Of a stretch of 64,000 nt of DNA, positions 1 to 11,902 are shown piece after piece. The notes beneath the pieces were generated by a model that did not search any database, was not told the DNA's origin, and saw only the letters and a list, made by a program, of their open reading frames with translations. This DNA comes from Corythoichthys intestinalis (lineage: Eukaryota > Chordata > Actinopteri > Syngnathiformes > Syngnathidae). Positions within the stretch are counted from its first letter, which is position 1; each line of letters opens with the position of its first letter. The translations under genes and the position numbers were made by a program. The DNA lies in contig NC_080410.1 in assembly GCF_030265065.1 (NCBI RefSeq), positions 41,049,398 through 41,113,397 on the forward strand, written 5' to 3'.

Positions 1-137
1 GTTTTTCTTTTTTTCCAACATTGTGTCTCTCATGGTTGAGGTTTACCCATGTTGACAATTACAGGCCTCTCTAATCTTTTCAAGTAGGAGAACTTGCACA
101 ATTGGTGGTTGACTAAATACTTATTAGCCCCACTGTA
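1..137. mobile_element. Tc1/mariner terminal inverted repeat, truncated by window edge
   Basis: The sequence matches, in the same orientation, the right end of the Tc1 element at 26016-26146: the internal block ending in ACAGGCCTCTCTAAT, then GTGGTTGACTAAATACTT, then CCCCACTGTA, where Tc1 ends at a TA. Only this terminal part is in the window; the rest would lie to the left. A short inner piece of the same terminus, in the other orientation, recurs at about 13836-13890. Confidence 0.85.
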
Positions 138-654
138 CCTGCCTCTCTCGCTTTTTTCTGATGTAATAGCTGCATGAACTCCAATTTGGGAGACTTGAGA
201 CATGATCGAATTTGAAATGGTCCACTTCCATGCAACTTGTCCATTCAGACCGTTAAGTTAATGCCTCATCCGAGTCGGAATCCAGTCAAAATTAATTGAA
301 AGTCTAGCGCCATCAATGATCAAATGATCTAACATAGACACTATTCTCATAGAGGTTTTTGGTAGCAATCTGTTGGTTATTTTGTTTTTTTCAAGCAGTG
401 ACACTTTTTAAAAACAATATATTGATAGGGGCATATCGATAACTTTTGCGCTACAAAGTATCACGATTATGTCAACACAAAATATCCTCCTATAATCTTA
501 CATTTTAAAGACATTTTGAGACGAAATCAAAACATTACGTAGGTTGCAGTTAAGAATAGAATGTGAAAGTGTATTTCAACAACAACGCTGACTCAGATGA
601 AACAACAACAATGACAACAACCTGGACTATGCCTGCAATGAAGAAAGGTGACAT
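138..654. other. Intergenic, one diffuse repeat fragment
   Basis: No gene is visible. Around 355-480 is a diverged copy of a dispersed repeat containing GCATATCGATAAC and CAAAGTATCACGAT, also seen at about 30930-31060, 34075-34290 and 37490-37560. The remainder is AT-rich and unremarkable. Confidence 0.5.
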
Positions 655-930
655 TTTTGTTCGGGTGTAGCGCGAGACAACTATTCAGTCGAGGTAATGG
701 CGAGGATTAACCATCCGCCGTGAGAACGCGGGACTCTCCGAGCTAAGGCGGCGGACAAGAGACTTTATCGGAATATGATCTACAGTAAATGCATTATTGG
801 TACTGCAGAAGAACAAGAGCCGCGTTCCCGGCTCGTGTGAACTTCAAGCTCAGGAATGAATGTGCCGGCGCGGCATGAAGGAAGTAGATTCCATTCACAC
901 TATTGTCGAGAGTCCTCCCCTCCCCGACGG
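655..930. other. GC- and CpG-rich unexplained segment
   Basis: This stretch is clearly richer in G+C and CpG than its AT-rich surroundings and matches none of the repeat families I can recognise here. It could be a promoter or first exon of a gene lying to the left, or part of an old transposon. No open reading frame or splice pattern supports a gene. Confidence 0.3.
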
Positions 931-2005
931 CTAGTAAAATAAAAAGTTATTTATAAGGAATTTAATGAACAGCTTGCGTAACAAAAGATTGACTGGGAAT
1001 GACCAAAAATGGACTCCAAACATTTTTTCTAACCATTTCCGGATATTATACAAACAGTCCTTCTTGTATTAACACTGTTTTTTTCACAGGTCATTCTAAA
1101 CTGCGCTGGCCTACTTTGCAAGTCGTCACAATGCACACATTCCAAGTGAGGTTGAGATTTTTATATATAGAAATTGATGCTTGGACACATGAACGTTAAA
1201 TGCAGCCAACTCTGCGCTTGTTTTCCGGGATCGTGTTGTGTCTGCATACCTCTGTGTTTAGTTTGTCTGGTTGTAAACGGTATCCAAGCAACAGACGGGC
1301 GGAGTAGGGCTGATTCAACGTCTGCAAACGGGACGAGAATGTAAAGGGTGAAGCCCTTGTCTTGGAGGGTTAGCTCTGACATGCTTCCTGCTTTGCTGAA
1401 ACAAAAAAAAAAATGGAATCTTTTCTTGGCAATAAGCTTGACTACACAAAGGCAACAACAGGATGTCCCCATTGACACAGAAAAACAAACTCTTTGAGTA
1501 TTCATTCAATACACAAGGGACATTTCCCATCTTGTCCATTCACTCTAGTATTTTCTCAGTTTGTCACAATCATAGGCGTAGTTTGGCAAAACATGTTGAT
1601 GACCCCGAAACGCAATGTCAGCAATAAAAATAACTTCCAAGATATATGTTCGGATTGTAGTTTAGCCCATGCTCGTACATTAATACATAATATTCCAGCC
1701 AGAATCTGTCCTCAGGTGGTTTTGGCTAAGCAAAGCAAATGACCGGCTCTAAGGTGCTAGTCACATGATGTGTTTGAAAAATAATTTTCACCCATTATAA
1801 AAAATGTTTTTGTTCATTTCATTCATTTTTGTTGTTTGTTTTATTGCTTTACAACTTTTACAGACAACATTTTACCAGCATGTCTTGATTTTTTAATTTA
1901 ATTCATGTATAGTACAGTCAATTACATGCAATGACATTTTCAGCCACCGGGGTGGGGGGTGGGTAATGCCCCCATGCCAGGTCCCCCCCTTGATCTCTAC
2001 GTATG
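931..2005. repeat. Intergenic, includes internal fragment of a hAT family
   Basis: About 1705-1850 is similar to 54200-54340: both contain TTTTGGCTAAGCAAAGCAAA, then CTCTAAGGTGCTA and a GTTCATTTCATTCAT stretch. At 54 kb this lies downstream of a BED zinc-finger exon in a hAT copy, so this is probably an internal remnant of that family. The part from 931 to 1700 shows no gene I can defend. Confidence 0.45.
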
Positions 2006-2013
2006 GTCACAAT

Positions 2014-3091
2014 TAGGGTTGTTCCGATCATTTTTTTTTACTCCCGATCCGATCCCGATCGTTTTAGTTTGAGTATCTGCCGATCCCGATATTTCCTGAT
2101 CCGATTGCTTTTTTTTGCCCCCGATTCAATTCCAATCATTCCCGATAATTTTTCCCGATCATATACATTTTGGCAATGCATTCAGAAAAAAAATGAATAA
2201 AACTCGGACGAATATATACATTCAACATACAGTACATAAGTACTGTATTTGTTTATTATGACAATAAATCCTCAAGATGACATTTACATTATTAACATTC
2301 TTTCTGTGAGAGGGATCCACGGATAGAAAGACTTCTTAAAGGATAATGTGACTTTGTATATTGTGACTAAATATTTCCATCTAGTGGATTTTTAGTAAAT
2401 GATCAGTTCAGTAAATGATACTGCAGCCATTTAACTTCTGCTCAAATGCATGATGGGAAGTGCAACCATGACTGTGCGTAATGGTACCAATTAATATATC
2501 TTCTCAGCGTTGGGCAATAAAATAGGGTGTTAAGAAAAAGATCAACTACTACGTTTCTTCCCCACATTGCTTCCCACAATAATTCTAATCGTTGAGAGAG
2601 GGATTGTAAGGCTTTAGCCAATTAAAAAAAGGCTTCAAAGGCTGCCAAAATTCTCTCTACTCATTTTACATTGCCTTTTAGCTCTATACATACGTAATAC
2701 GGTGCCATTATAGATTGAACGCAACAATGCGTGAGTGGGTAGTGCAGCGCATGCGTTAATTGTGTTAAATATTTTAATGTTATTACCGCCGTTGACGCGA
2801 TAAATTTGACAGCCCTACTTTAAGCCAAAATTAAAGACTCTGGATGAGTGTAAGACATTTTGTCTGTAACGTTGAGTACAATTAGAAAACGATTTGATAA
2901 AAAAATATATATATACATGTACAGTGGGGAGAACAAGTATTTGATACACTGTCAATGTTCCCATTGACAGTGTATCAAATACTTGTTCTCCCCACTGTAT
3001 ATATATTAAAAAAGGCATGTCCGATATTTTTTTGCCGATTCCGATACTTTGAAAATGACGTGATTGGACCCGATCGATCGGGACATCTTTA
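2014..3091 (+). mobile_element. Non-autonomous hAT element (copy 1) with 8-bp target duplication
   Basis: The element begins TAGGGTTGTTCCGATCA and ends CGATCGGGACATCTTTA, imperfect terminal inverted repeats. It is flanked on both sides by the exact 8-bp sequence GTCACAAT (2006-2013 and 3092-3099), the hAT signature. Length is 1078 bp and there is no transposase reading frame. It carries the family's GATCCGATCC-type repeats near both ends. A second copy lies at 15941-16932. An 80-bp palindrome at 2920-2999 is nested inside it. Confidence 0.9.
2920..2999. mobile_element. Minimal palindromic Tc1-type MITE (80 bp)
   Basis: Two perfectly complementary 38-nt arms, starting TACAGTGGGGAGAACAAG and ending CTTGTTCTCCCCACTGTA, surround a 4-nt loop TTCC. 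Ends CAGTG next to TA are Tc1/mariner-like. A related, partly eroded copy is at 36692-36759 inside a TA microsatellite, so it is a dispersed family rather than a chance hairpin. Confidence 0.85.
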
Positions 3092-3101
3092 GTCACAATA
3101 C

Positions 3102-3313
3102 TACACAGCTGGCCAAAATTATTGACACGCCTGCAATTCTGTTAGATAATGCTCAATTTCTCCCAGAAAATGATTGCAATTTTTTCCTTGCAAGAAGCAA
3201 AATAAATGAAGCCATTAGAACCAAAGCATTTGTAATTGCAATCATTTTCTGGGAGAAATTGAGCATTATATGACAGATTTGCAGGGGTGCCAATACTTTC
3301 GGCCAGCAGTGTA
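3102..3313. mobile_element. Tc1/mariner MITE with long inverted repeats
   Basis: The ends are TACACAGCTGGCC and GGCCAGCAGTGTA, bounded by TA. Arms of about 80 bp are inverted copies; each contains CTCAATTTCTCCCAGAAAAT or its complement. The 212-bp length leaves no coding capacity. Confidence 0.85.
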
Positions 3314-3569
3314 TTTCGAAACGGTGATGTTTCACGATACTATCTCAAAAGGTTATCTACAGTGTTGTCACTAAAGTGTTAGTAAGTAACGTGTTATATT
3401 AATCTGATTACTTTCTTTCAGCAACGAGCAATCAAACGCGTTCATTTTTCCAAACCAGTAATCTGATTAAAGTTAGTTTGTTTCGTGTCTGTGCATTTTG
3501 AAAAGAAAACATTAGAAAGGTTTCCTCTACGTGTTCGTTTCCATGGTAACCGCTCATATGTACTTCCTG

Positions 3570-4245
3570 TTTTGGTCTCGATTCACAAAAGCTAAGTGTT
3601 TTGGGACTGAGAAAAGTGGTGTGGAAGTTGTTTTATAAAGGTTTCAATAATCATCACTCTCTAGATGATTGTATGACATTTTTACATGATGTCACGTTTT
3701 CACATGATTTTGATCACGTTTTCACATGATAGTATCACATTTTCACTTGATATTGATTACTTTTTAAAAACCTGATAGTTAATAGTAGCTTGACACGTTT
3801 TTACATGATATTATCACATTTTTACATGATAATCACATTTTGATTGATAATTATCATGTATTTACATGATAGTTATCACGTTTGTACATGGTATTTATCA
3901 CATTTTTGGTTCAGTTTTGGTCTCGAGTCACAAGGCTAAGTGTTTTGGGACTGAGAAAGTGGTGTGGAAGTTTTTTTCATAAAGGTTTCAATAATCATCA
4001 CTCTCTAGATGATTGTATGACATTTTTACATGATATCACGTTTTCACATGATTTTGATCACGTTTTCACATGATAGTATCACATTTTCACTTGATATTGA
4101 TTACTTTTTAAAAACCTGATAGTTAATAGTAGCTTGACACGTTTTTACATATTATCACATTTTTACATGATAATCACATTTTGAGTGATAATTATCATGT
4201 ATTTACATGATAGTTATCACGTTTGTACATGGTATTTATCACATT
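3570..4245. repeat. Tandem duplication of hAT/satellite junction
   Basis: About 335 bp at 3570-3907 is repeated at 3914-4245 with few differences. Each copy starts GTTTTGGTCTCGA, runs through hAT-derived sequence and into the first satellite units. The junction must have existed before the duplication. Confidence 0.85.
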
Positions 4246-5640
4246 TTTACATGATAGTATCACGTTTTGACATGGTATTGATCACTCCCACCCCCCCTTT
4301 TTTTTTTTTTACTTTATAGGTTTTATAATGTGATATGTAAAAATATATTATGTTTTTACAATATAATGATCACGTTTTTACATGACAGTATCAGGTTTTT
4401 ACATGATGGCATCATGTTTTTACATCATATTTATCACATTATCACATGATAGTTATCACGTTTTTATATGACATCACATTTTTACATGATATTATTACGT
4501 TTTTACATGAGAGTATCACATTTTTGCATCATAGCATCACAGTTTTACAGGATAGTATCAAAATTTTGCATGATACTATCATGTTTTTATCACATTTTTG
4601 CGTGATAGTATCACATTTTCCCAAGATAGTTAAGATAGTTTGAATTCATATCACATTTTTACATGATAGTATCATGATTTTACGTATTACATTTTTGTGT
4701 GATAGTATCACATTTTCCCAAGATTGTTAAGATAGTTTGAATTCATATCACATTTTTACATGATAGTATCATGATTTTACGTATTACATTTTTACATGAT
4801 AGTATCATGTTTCTATATGACATCACATTTTTACATTATATTATTACGTTTTTACATGAGAGTATCACATTTTTGCATAGCATCACAGTTTAACAAGATA
4901 GTATCAAATTTTTGCATGATACTATCATGTTTTTATCACATTTTTGCGTGATAGTATCACATTTTCACGAGATAATTAAGATAGTTTGAATTCATATCAC
5001 ATTTTTACATGATAGTATCATGATTTTACGTATTACATTTTTGTGTGATAGTATCACATTTTCCCAAGATTGTTAAGATAGTTTGAATTCATATCACATT
5101 TTTACATGATAGTATCATGATTTTACGTATTACATTTTTACATGATAGTATCACGTTTTTATATGACATCACATTTTTACATGATATTATTACGTTTTTA
5201 CATGACAGTATCACATTTTTGCATAGCATCACAGTTTAACAAGATAGTATCAAATTTTTGCATGATACTATCATGTTTTTATCACATTTTTGCGTGATAG
5301 TATCATGTTTTTACATATTACATTTTTACATGAAAGTATCACATTTTTGCACGATAGTATCACGTTTTTACAAGATAGTATCAAAGTTTTGCATGATGCT
5401 GTCATGTTTTCATCACATTTTCGCGTGATAGTATCACATTATCACAAGACAGTTATCACTTTTTTGCATGACAATTATTATGTTATTACATTGTAGTTAT
5501 TAAGTTTTTAATTGATAGTATCACGTTTTTACGTGATAGGTATTGAGGTTACAATAGCATCATGTTTTTACATGATTATTATCACATTTTTTCATGATAG
5601 TGTTGCGTTTTACATGATTTTATTTGGGGGGCCAGCAATA
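3650..5640. repeat. 21-bp palindromic minisatellite array A
   Basis: Many diverged units close to TATCACGTTTTTACATGATAG recur, broken in places. Variants reading ATCATGTTTTTACATGAT are near-perfect palindromes with 7-bp arms. Higher-order copies of about 350 bp are visible: blocks containing TATATGACATCACATTTTTA recur near 4466, 4815 and 5160. Reading frames through the array are repeat artefacts. Confidence 0.95.
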
Positions 5641-5810
5641 TGCTTCCATATGATATGGGGAAAAAAATGTAATAATTATATTAAATTATTTATTTATTTA
5701 TCTTTTTTAAGGGCTTGATCGGCCAGCTTGCGATATGAATTTAATTTGTTCGATGGTAACTCATTCATATCTGAAATCATCTTTTCTAAATTATTCTTAC
5801 TATGACTTAC
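5612..5810. repeat. Shared right flank of minisatellite (copy 1)
   Basis: From GTTTTACATGATTTTATTTGG through GGCCAGCAATATGCTTCC to ACTCATTCATATCTGAAATCATC this matches the sequence right of array B (9288-9470). The two arrays therefore belong to a common, larger dispersed unit. Confidence 0.8.
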
Positions 5811-6089
5811 TTTACTACATTCTATACTATAAATAAATACTAGACTAGACTAGACTAGACTATAGTACTGTAAATATAAAACCTTGAGAAGTGCGAGGGA
5901 ATGTTGATCTGTGTGTGTTCGTGAAGGAACGTGAGTATTTTTCTTTCATTCTGGAGGGTTCCAGCGATTGGTTGGAGCCGCTACATGCGTTACGTAGCTT
6001 TGCAGTTGCAACGGCGGGTAGTCATCCCTCCCGCTCGTCTTCGCAAAGTCAGCGAGCATATTTTGTTGGGAACCTTGGAACCCTGGGAA

Positions 6090-6566
6090 CCTTGTTAGGG
6101 TGCATGGCATCATGAATGCTTTGAAATACCAGGACATTTTAAATCAAAATCTGTTGCCCTCTGCCCGAAAGCTGAAGATGGGTCGTCACTGGGTCTTTCA
6201 GCAAGACAATGACCCTAAACATATGGCCAAATCTACACAGAAATGGTTCACCAGACACAAAATCAAGCTCCTCCCATGGCCATCTCAGTCCCCAGACCTT
6301 ATTTTGTTGGCAAAAGGGGGTTGTACAAAGTATTAACAGCAGGGGTGCTAATAATTGTGACACACATTATTTGATGTCAAATAATTTTTTTCTTTATGTG
6401 GGATTTTTTTCCCCACTGAATGAATGCACTTTTATTGAACGTTGGATTTTTCTCTTTTTTTCCATTAAGGTCCCATATTATTTGAATTAATATATATATA
6501 TATATATATTAGAAGCTTAAAAACACATCTTTTTCAGGGGTGCCAATAATTATGGAGGGCACAGTA
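6090..6566 (+). pseudogene. Tc1-like transposase fragment with right terminus
   Basis: The + strand reads a C-terminal Tc1 transposase segment containing FQQDNDPKHMAKSTQKWF and LPWPSQSPDL, the second catalytic Asp block of the DDE domain. It then jumps directly to a terminal CTKY-stop, so the NPIENLW block with the catalytic Glu is missing. The element ends GGGTGCCAATAATTATGGAG then CAGTA. The N-terminal half and left terminus are absent. It is a dead relic. Confidence 0.85.
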
Positions 6567-7599
6567 TGTATATAGGAAAGTCAATCACATGCAATGACAC
6601 TTTTCGGACACCAGGGGGGACTGCCCCCCTGCCTCCCCCTTAAAATCGGCTTATGGATTGGACGTCTATTAGCGATAAACTATTCACAACAGAAGGATGA
6701 AATGTATCGTGAGCCTTGTTTCGCAAATTGTATCGTATCGTGAGGTACCCAGAGGTTCCCACCCTTACTATTTCCTAGTGCTTGTAGGATTTATACGCAA
6801 AATGTTTCTGTGGAAGGCCGAGTGCAACGGGTCAAGGAAAGCGGCCCAAGGGTTCCGGCTGACGTCCAAACTACAGTCTCGAGTCATATAACTTATAAAG
6901 CTTGGGAAGATGTAGCAAATAGCCATTTGTCAACTTAACTCCACTCATGACCTTAAGTTCCTCCACGCTACGGGAGGGAATGAAACTGTTTCAGGAAGTC
7001 CGATTTTCTAGATTTGTGGCCAAAAATCTTGCTGACTGGGACCTTTCACTGTGTTCAGGTCCATTCATACTTTCCACAAGTGCTCTCCTGTTTCAAGCAG
7101 TGATGATTTTAGCAGGAAGCAGTAAAGCCCAGAGCTCTCGGTCAGTTTTCTACGTGAAACGTGCCCCATTGTTGTGTGAGGCGAGGATATCTCCATCCTC
7201 ACAGGAACAGATCTGTTAATGCTTTTTACAGTACTGCTAACATTTTCTATTTTTACCATTGACATCTGGTGTCGGAGCGGCGCAAAATCAAAATCTCCGA
7301 CGGTTTGTTTTGGAAATGGCTCTCAGGAGCGGCAGGGAATTCTGGTGGCTCATGCGTACAATCGTGAAAAAGAAGACTCTCTGGAGGGAAAGCCGTAAAA
7401 ACATTGAGTAGACTGTTAAAAAGGGGAATAGACTACAGTTCTTCAGCATTTCTTGTCGGGAAAAAATACGTGGAGGACTGAATGCGTTCTTATTGAGAGT
7501 TAAGGTTTGAAGACCCGGATCGAAGATTGTACAAAAAAAAACAAAAAAACATTAATATCGTTGATCAGCCGTGTCATTTTTAATTGACCACATGCTGAT
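6567..7599. other. Intergenic, repeat fragments only
   Basis: About 6570-6640 resembles 1915-1990 (ACATGCAATGACA followed by a G/C-rich run). About 6700-6765 carries an inverted piece of the family with GTATCGTATCGTGAGGTACC also seen near 27230 and 31340. I see no gene in the rest. Confidence 0.4.
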
Positions 7600-9310
7600 T
7601 TGGGCATTCCCTTTCACATGAAAATCATCACGTTTTTAGATGATAGTTATTACGTTTTTAACATGATATTAACACGTTTTGACATGATAAAGATCATGTT
7701 TTCACATGATAGTTGTCATGTTTGTACATGATATTGATCACATTTTTTTAACTTGATAATTATCATAATTATATTATTATATTAAGTATCACGTTTTACA
7801 TATCACATTTTTACATGACAGTATCATTTTTTTACATGATAGATATCATGTTTGTACATATTTATCACATTTTTACAAGATAAATATAACGTTTTTAGAT
7901 TACTGTGCTTATGTTTTTACATGCTAACATCACGTTTTTACATGATAATATCACATTTTTATATGACAGTTATCAAGTTTGTACTTTATATTTATCTCAT
8001 TTTTACACAATAATTATCACGTTTTTACATGAAAATCATCACATTTCAAGATAATAGTTATCACGTTTTCACATAATAGTACCATGGTTTGACATGATAA
8101 TTATCATGTTTTCACATGATAGAGGTCACATTTGTACATGATGTTGATCACGTTTGTTTTTAACTTAATAATTATGTTTTATATGATATCACTTTTTTAA
8201 ATATCACGTTTTTACATGACAGTATCAGGTTTTTACATGTTAGGTTCATGTTTTAACATGATATTAACACGTTTTTACATGATAATCAAGTTTTACGTGA
8301 TAATTATCATGGTTGTGCATGATATTTATCACATTTGTACATGATATTTGTCACATTTTTTACAATAAAGTATCATGGTTTCACATGATATTAAGACATT
8401 TTTACATGAGAGTATCACATTTGTACACAATGTTTATCATAGTTTTACATGATAGTTATTAGGTTTTTATATGATAGTATCATGTTTCTACATATCACGT
8501 TTTTAACTAATAGTTATCACATTTTTACATGATAGTATCATGCTTTTACATATTATCACCTTTTCACATTATAATCATCACATTTTTAGATGATACTTAT
8601 CACGTTTTCACATGATATTATCATGTTTAGACATGATAATTATCATGTCTTCACATGATAGTTCTCACATTGTTGTTGTACATGATACTGTTCATTTTTT
8701 TACTCGATAGTTATTTTTTTACATGATACACAAGATATCAAGTTTTTACATATCACGTTTTTACATCATAGTTGTCACGTTTTTACATGCTAATCACATG
8801 TTTACATTATGATTATCATGTTTGTACATGATATTCATCACGTTTGTCCATATTTAGCACATTTTTACATGATAGCAATCACGTTTTTACATGACATCAT
8901 GTTTTTACATTATTGGATCATATTTTCACATGATTGGATCATGTTTTTACATAATATTACGTTTTTACATGAGAGTATCACATTTTTACATGATAGTATC
9001 ACAGTTTTACATGATAGTATCACATTTGTACATGATGTTTATCATGGGTTTACATTATATCACGTTTTTAAATCATATCACATTTTTTACAAGATAGTAT
9101 CATGTTTTTGCATGATAGTATCATGGGTTTACATGATAGTATGTTTTTACATATTGTCAAGTTTTTACATGATAGTATCACATTTTCCAGGATAGTATCA
9201 CATTTTTATATGATAGTTATCAAGGTTATACATGATAGTATCATATTCTTACATGATTATTATACCTTTTTTTCATGGTAGTATCACGTTTTACATGATT
9301 TTATTTGGGA
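7600..9310. repeat. 21-bp palindromic minisatellite array B
   Basis: This is the same unit family as array A (ATCACGTTTTTACATGATAGT and variants), more diverged, with frequent lost or expanded units. It ends in the same flank as array A. Open frames in it, such as 8809-9195, are rich in FYM/FLHD repeats and are consequences of the repeat. Confidence 0.95.
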
Positions 9311-9475
9311 TGGGAGGGGTCAGCAATACGCTTCCGTATGATATGAAAAAAAAAAAATTGTATCTTTTTTTTCGCGGCCTGATCGCCAAGCCCAACATAC
9401 TGTATGAATTGAAGTTGTTCAACTCATTCATATCTGAAATAATCTTTTCTAATTCATTCTTTGCAAGTTCTTAAA
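9288..9475. repeat. Shared right flank of minisatellite (copy 2)
   Basis: This is homologous to 5612-5810: TTTTACATGATTTTATTTGG, CAGCAATACGCTTCC, then CAACTCATTCATATCTGAAA. Confidence 0.8.
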
Positions 9476-9496
9476 AAAAAAAAAAACAGACATTTC

Positions 9497-9840
9497 TTAC
9501 ATGAAAAAAAATGCACTCTTAAATATTGTGCTATATAAAACATCTAAACGCTCAACTCCTTTCTCAATCGTTCTATGCAGAGGATCAGGAATATACGCCG
9601 TACGTACAGTTGAAAATCGATTTCGTGGATTTGACGGCGACAGACTGGTCAAAATGCATTGGGCGTCTATCACCGCCAATGCTAGCCAATTATCCAAATG
9701 TAGATTCAAAACATATACAGTCCACCCACAACTACTTAAAAGTCCGATTCCAGTCGATGCCTCATATCAAAGCTACTCACTCTCCTCCTCCCTACGTCGA
9801 GATAACTACATGTAGACTCAACACATCTTCATCTGTTTGA
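9497..9840. other. Region open in several frames, status unclear
   Basis: Two overlapping + frames of 104 codons and one - frame of 70 codons are open here. None resembles a family I know. Part of it (around 9645-9690) carries the diffuse teleost repeat with GGGCGTCTATCACCGCCAATG, also seen near 31560-31640. I favour a non-coding repeat-derived stretch; no splice sites or start context support a gene. Confidence 0.25.
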
Positions 9841-10900
9841 CTCGTACATATCACTCTGACATGGAACATCCTGTCTAGTCTTCCCTCAGGAAGCGCCTCC
9901 GCAGTCGTACAAACCTCACATTGTGTCCACCGCACCGTGTGCTCGCTTCATTTGTTTGCCTTTAAATAGCGCTTCTCTACAGCGTGACCCGAAGTCATGC
10001 AATGGTAGCACATGGCCCGACATGGGGAAACGTCAGTGCTTGTTATTCACACTCGCAATACTTGGAATGCTTCTGTTTTAACCCCAACCTGATGCCTTAC
10101 ATTCCGAACAAACTCAACACCTTTTTATACAGTATATATTTTTTTAAAAAAAAGGTTTCTGAATGACGTTCCCTGGTGTTGTGAGGTTTCAAGCTTCTCC
10201 AAGAGGTGTTTATAGAGTATTTCCAGACCTTTACTTGGCACTTACTAGACTGTAGGGATTCAATTGAGAACGTGGAGCAAGAAACGAAACTCCAGGTGAC
10301 TGTTTGATTGTCCTGTAGTCGCCCTGTATGACTTTACTGCAGGCATATGGGGTTTATTAGTGAATATTGTATGTTTTTTGGGGGGTGAAAAATCAGAGTA
10401 GTACTCACTAGTCTAGACTAGAAGTACTCACATGTCATGCCATGTGCCAATCCTACATGAAATTAAGGGAAGGACAGGCATCCAAAGCCAAAACATGAAT
10501 GTTATTGTTGGTAAGCATCAAGTAAACAAGTTCCGTCACCTCGTTTCAATCCCTTGACAAATTAATTAAGTCGTAAAGTGAAACTCAATTGCTATGAAAG
10601 GTATGCTGACTTTTTCCTTTGAAATGTCAGGACTTCGAGTCACGCATTGTGCATATAAAACGATTACCACTCCTCTTTTTGTGTTTGTACCTGTAAAGTA
10701 CAATTGTCTGTACTGTAATTGAGTGTGGTTTACTTGTCTTTTACTGACATAATACCGTTATTACTTGCATAACTAGTACATTTGAATAATTTGGTTACCT
10801 AATGTCTTCACTGAAAATGGTATGAATGCTATAAAACACAACTTTGTTTTGTTTTTTTTGTTTTTTCCTTTGCTATTTAATATGTATATACTATATAGAG
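9841..10900. other. Intergenic, no feature seen
   Basis: This is unique-looking AT-rich sequence with no supported exon, RNA gene or recognisable element. Confidence 0.4.
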
Positions 10901-11000
10901 CAGTGGTGGGCAAACTATTCCACGAAGGGCCGCTGTGGGTGCGGGTTTTTGCTGCAACCCATCAAGAGGACTCCTTTTTACCAATCTGGTATGTTATAAG

Positions 11001-11894
11001 CAGTGTTGTTAATCTTACTGAAAAAAAGTAATTAATTATAGTTACAAATTACTTCTCCCAAAAAGTAATTGCGTTAGTAACTCAATTACCTGAATGTAAG
11101 AGTAATTAGTTACTTGGCAAAGTAATTGGTGATAATTACTTTTTTTTTTTTTCCTCCAAAAAAAAAAAAAAAAACATTGGCCACACTATGTGAAGTTTTT
11201 TGTGAAGGTTTTTGGTACAATTGGCCCGAGCCCAATTCTTTACCCTAATTTACCCTTTACCCTGAATCAGCTGTTAAAAGTTGTTAAAATTGCTCCCATT
11301 ATTGCATTAGTTCCCTTCTCTCTACTTTCGACATATGAAAGTTCTAAAACTGTTTCATCATTTAAAGATAGATTCAAGTCAAGATTTTGCCGATTTAGAA
11401 GTATTTTAGATAAAAAGTTACTTAGGTTTGCTAGGAAGGTTCTCTACAACAGAGCCGTCCTAAAAAGTACTGCTTTAAGATGGCGGCTGTCTACTAACTC
11501 ATTTAGTGCCATGTCTGTCATTTTCCATCTAGTTATATCTACGTACAGTACATGTGATATCTATCATGTCTACCATATCTACCATAACATGCGCGCGTAG
11601 TTTGTACTAGCTATCGGCTACAACATGTATTATTGGAGCTACCTAGCATCGCGTTTGCTCGGCGTCACAACTTTCTTGCCTCCTCCATACTCCTGCTCTG
11701 TCGTCTCGGTGAGTCCGTCTCCCTCAGACTTTTCGACCAATATAGTAACGCATAGTAACGCATGCCTTTCCGTCCTCAGTAACGGTAACGGCGTTGCCAA
11801 GATGAGAAAAGTAATTAATTAGATTACTCATTACTGAAAAAAATAACGCCGTTAGTAACGCCGTTATATTCTAACGCCGTTATTAACAACACCG
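11001..11894 (+). mobile_element. Nested hAT element, forward copy of inverted pair
   Basis: It begins CAGTGTTGTTAATCTTACT and ends TTATTAACAACACCG. It is preceded by GTTATAAG (10993-11000) and followed by CTTATAAC (11895-11902), the reverse complement. Copies of the same family are the inverted one at 11903-12836 and the one at 48017-50435. No transposase frame is visible. Confidence 0.85.
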
Positions 11895-11902
11895 CTTATA
11901 AC

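Larger units (their letters stand above)
3360..6090 (+). mobile_element. hAT element interrupted by minisatellite array
   Basis: The left end CAGTGTTGTCACT at 3360 and following sequence match the hAT copy that begins at 38950. The segment 5893-6060 matches that same copy internally (39284-39420). Between them lies the 21-bp satellite array and its right flank. The array has therefore either inserted into or expanded within this hAT copy. No right terminus is seen before the Tc1 fragment at 6090. Confidence 0.6.

Noticed and set aside
1161-1742. Several overlapping open frames on both strands
   Set aside because: No frame shows a recognisable domain, and the region contains hAT-derived sequence; they are consistent with chance.
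8809-9195. 128-codon open frame in minisatellite array B, rich in FYM and FLHD
   Set aside because: The codons simply follow the 21-bp unit, which lacks stops in this frame. Similar frames occur at 4446-4643 and 5290-5496 in array A.
3650-9310. Regular short repeats resembling a CRISPR array
   Set aside because: Units are contiguous and diverged, with no unique spacers of constant length, no cas genes, and the setting is vertebrate DNA.
11190-11600. 136-codon open frame in the forward hAT copy
   Set aside because: It is broken in the inverted copy (11903-12836) and in 48017-50435, and has no transposase motifs.
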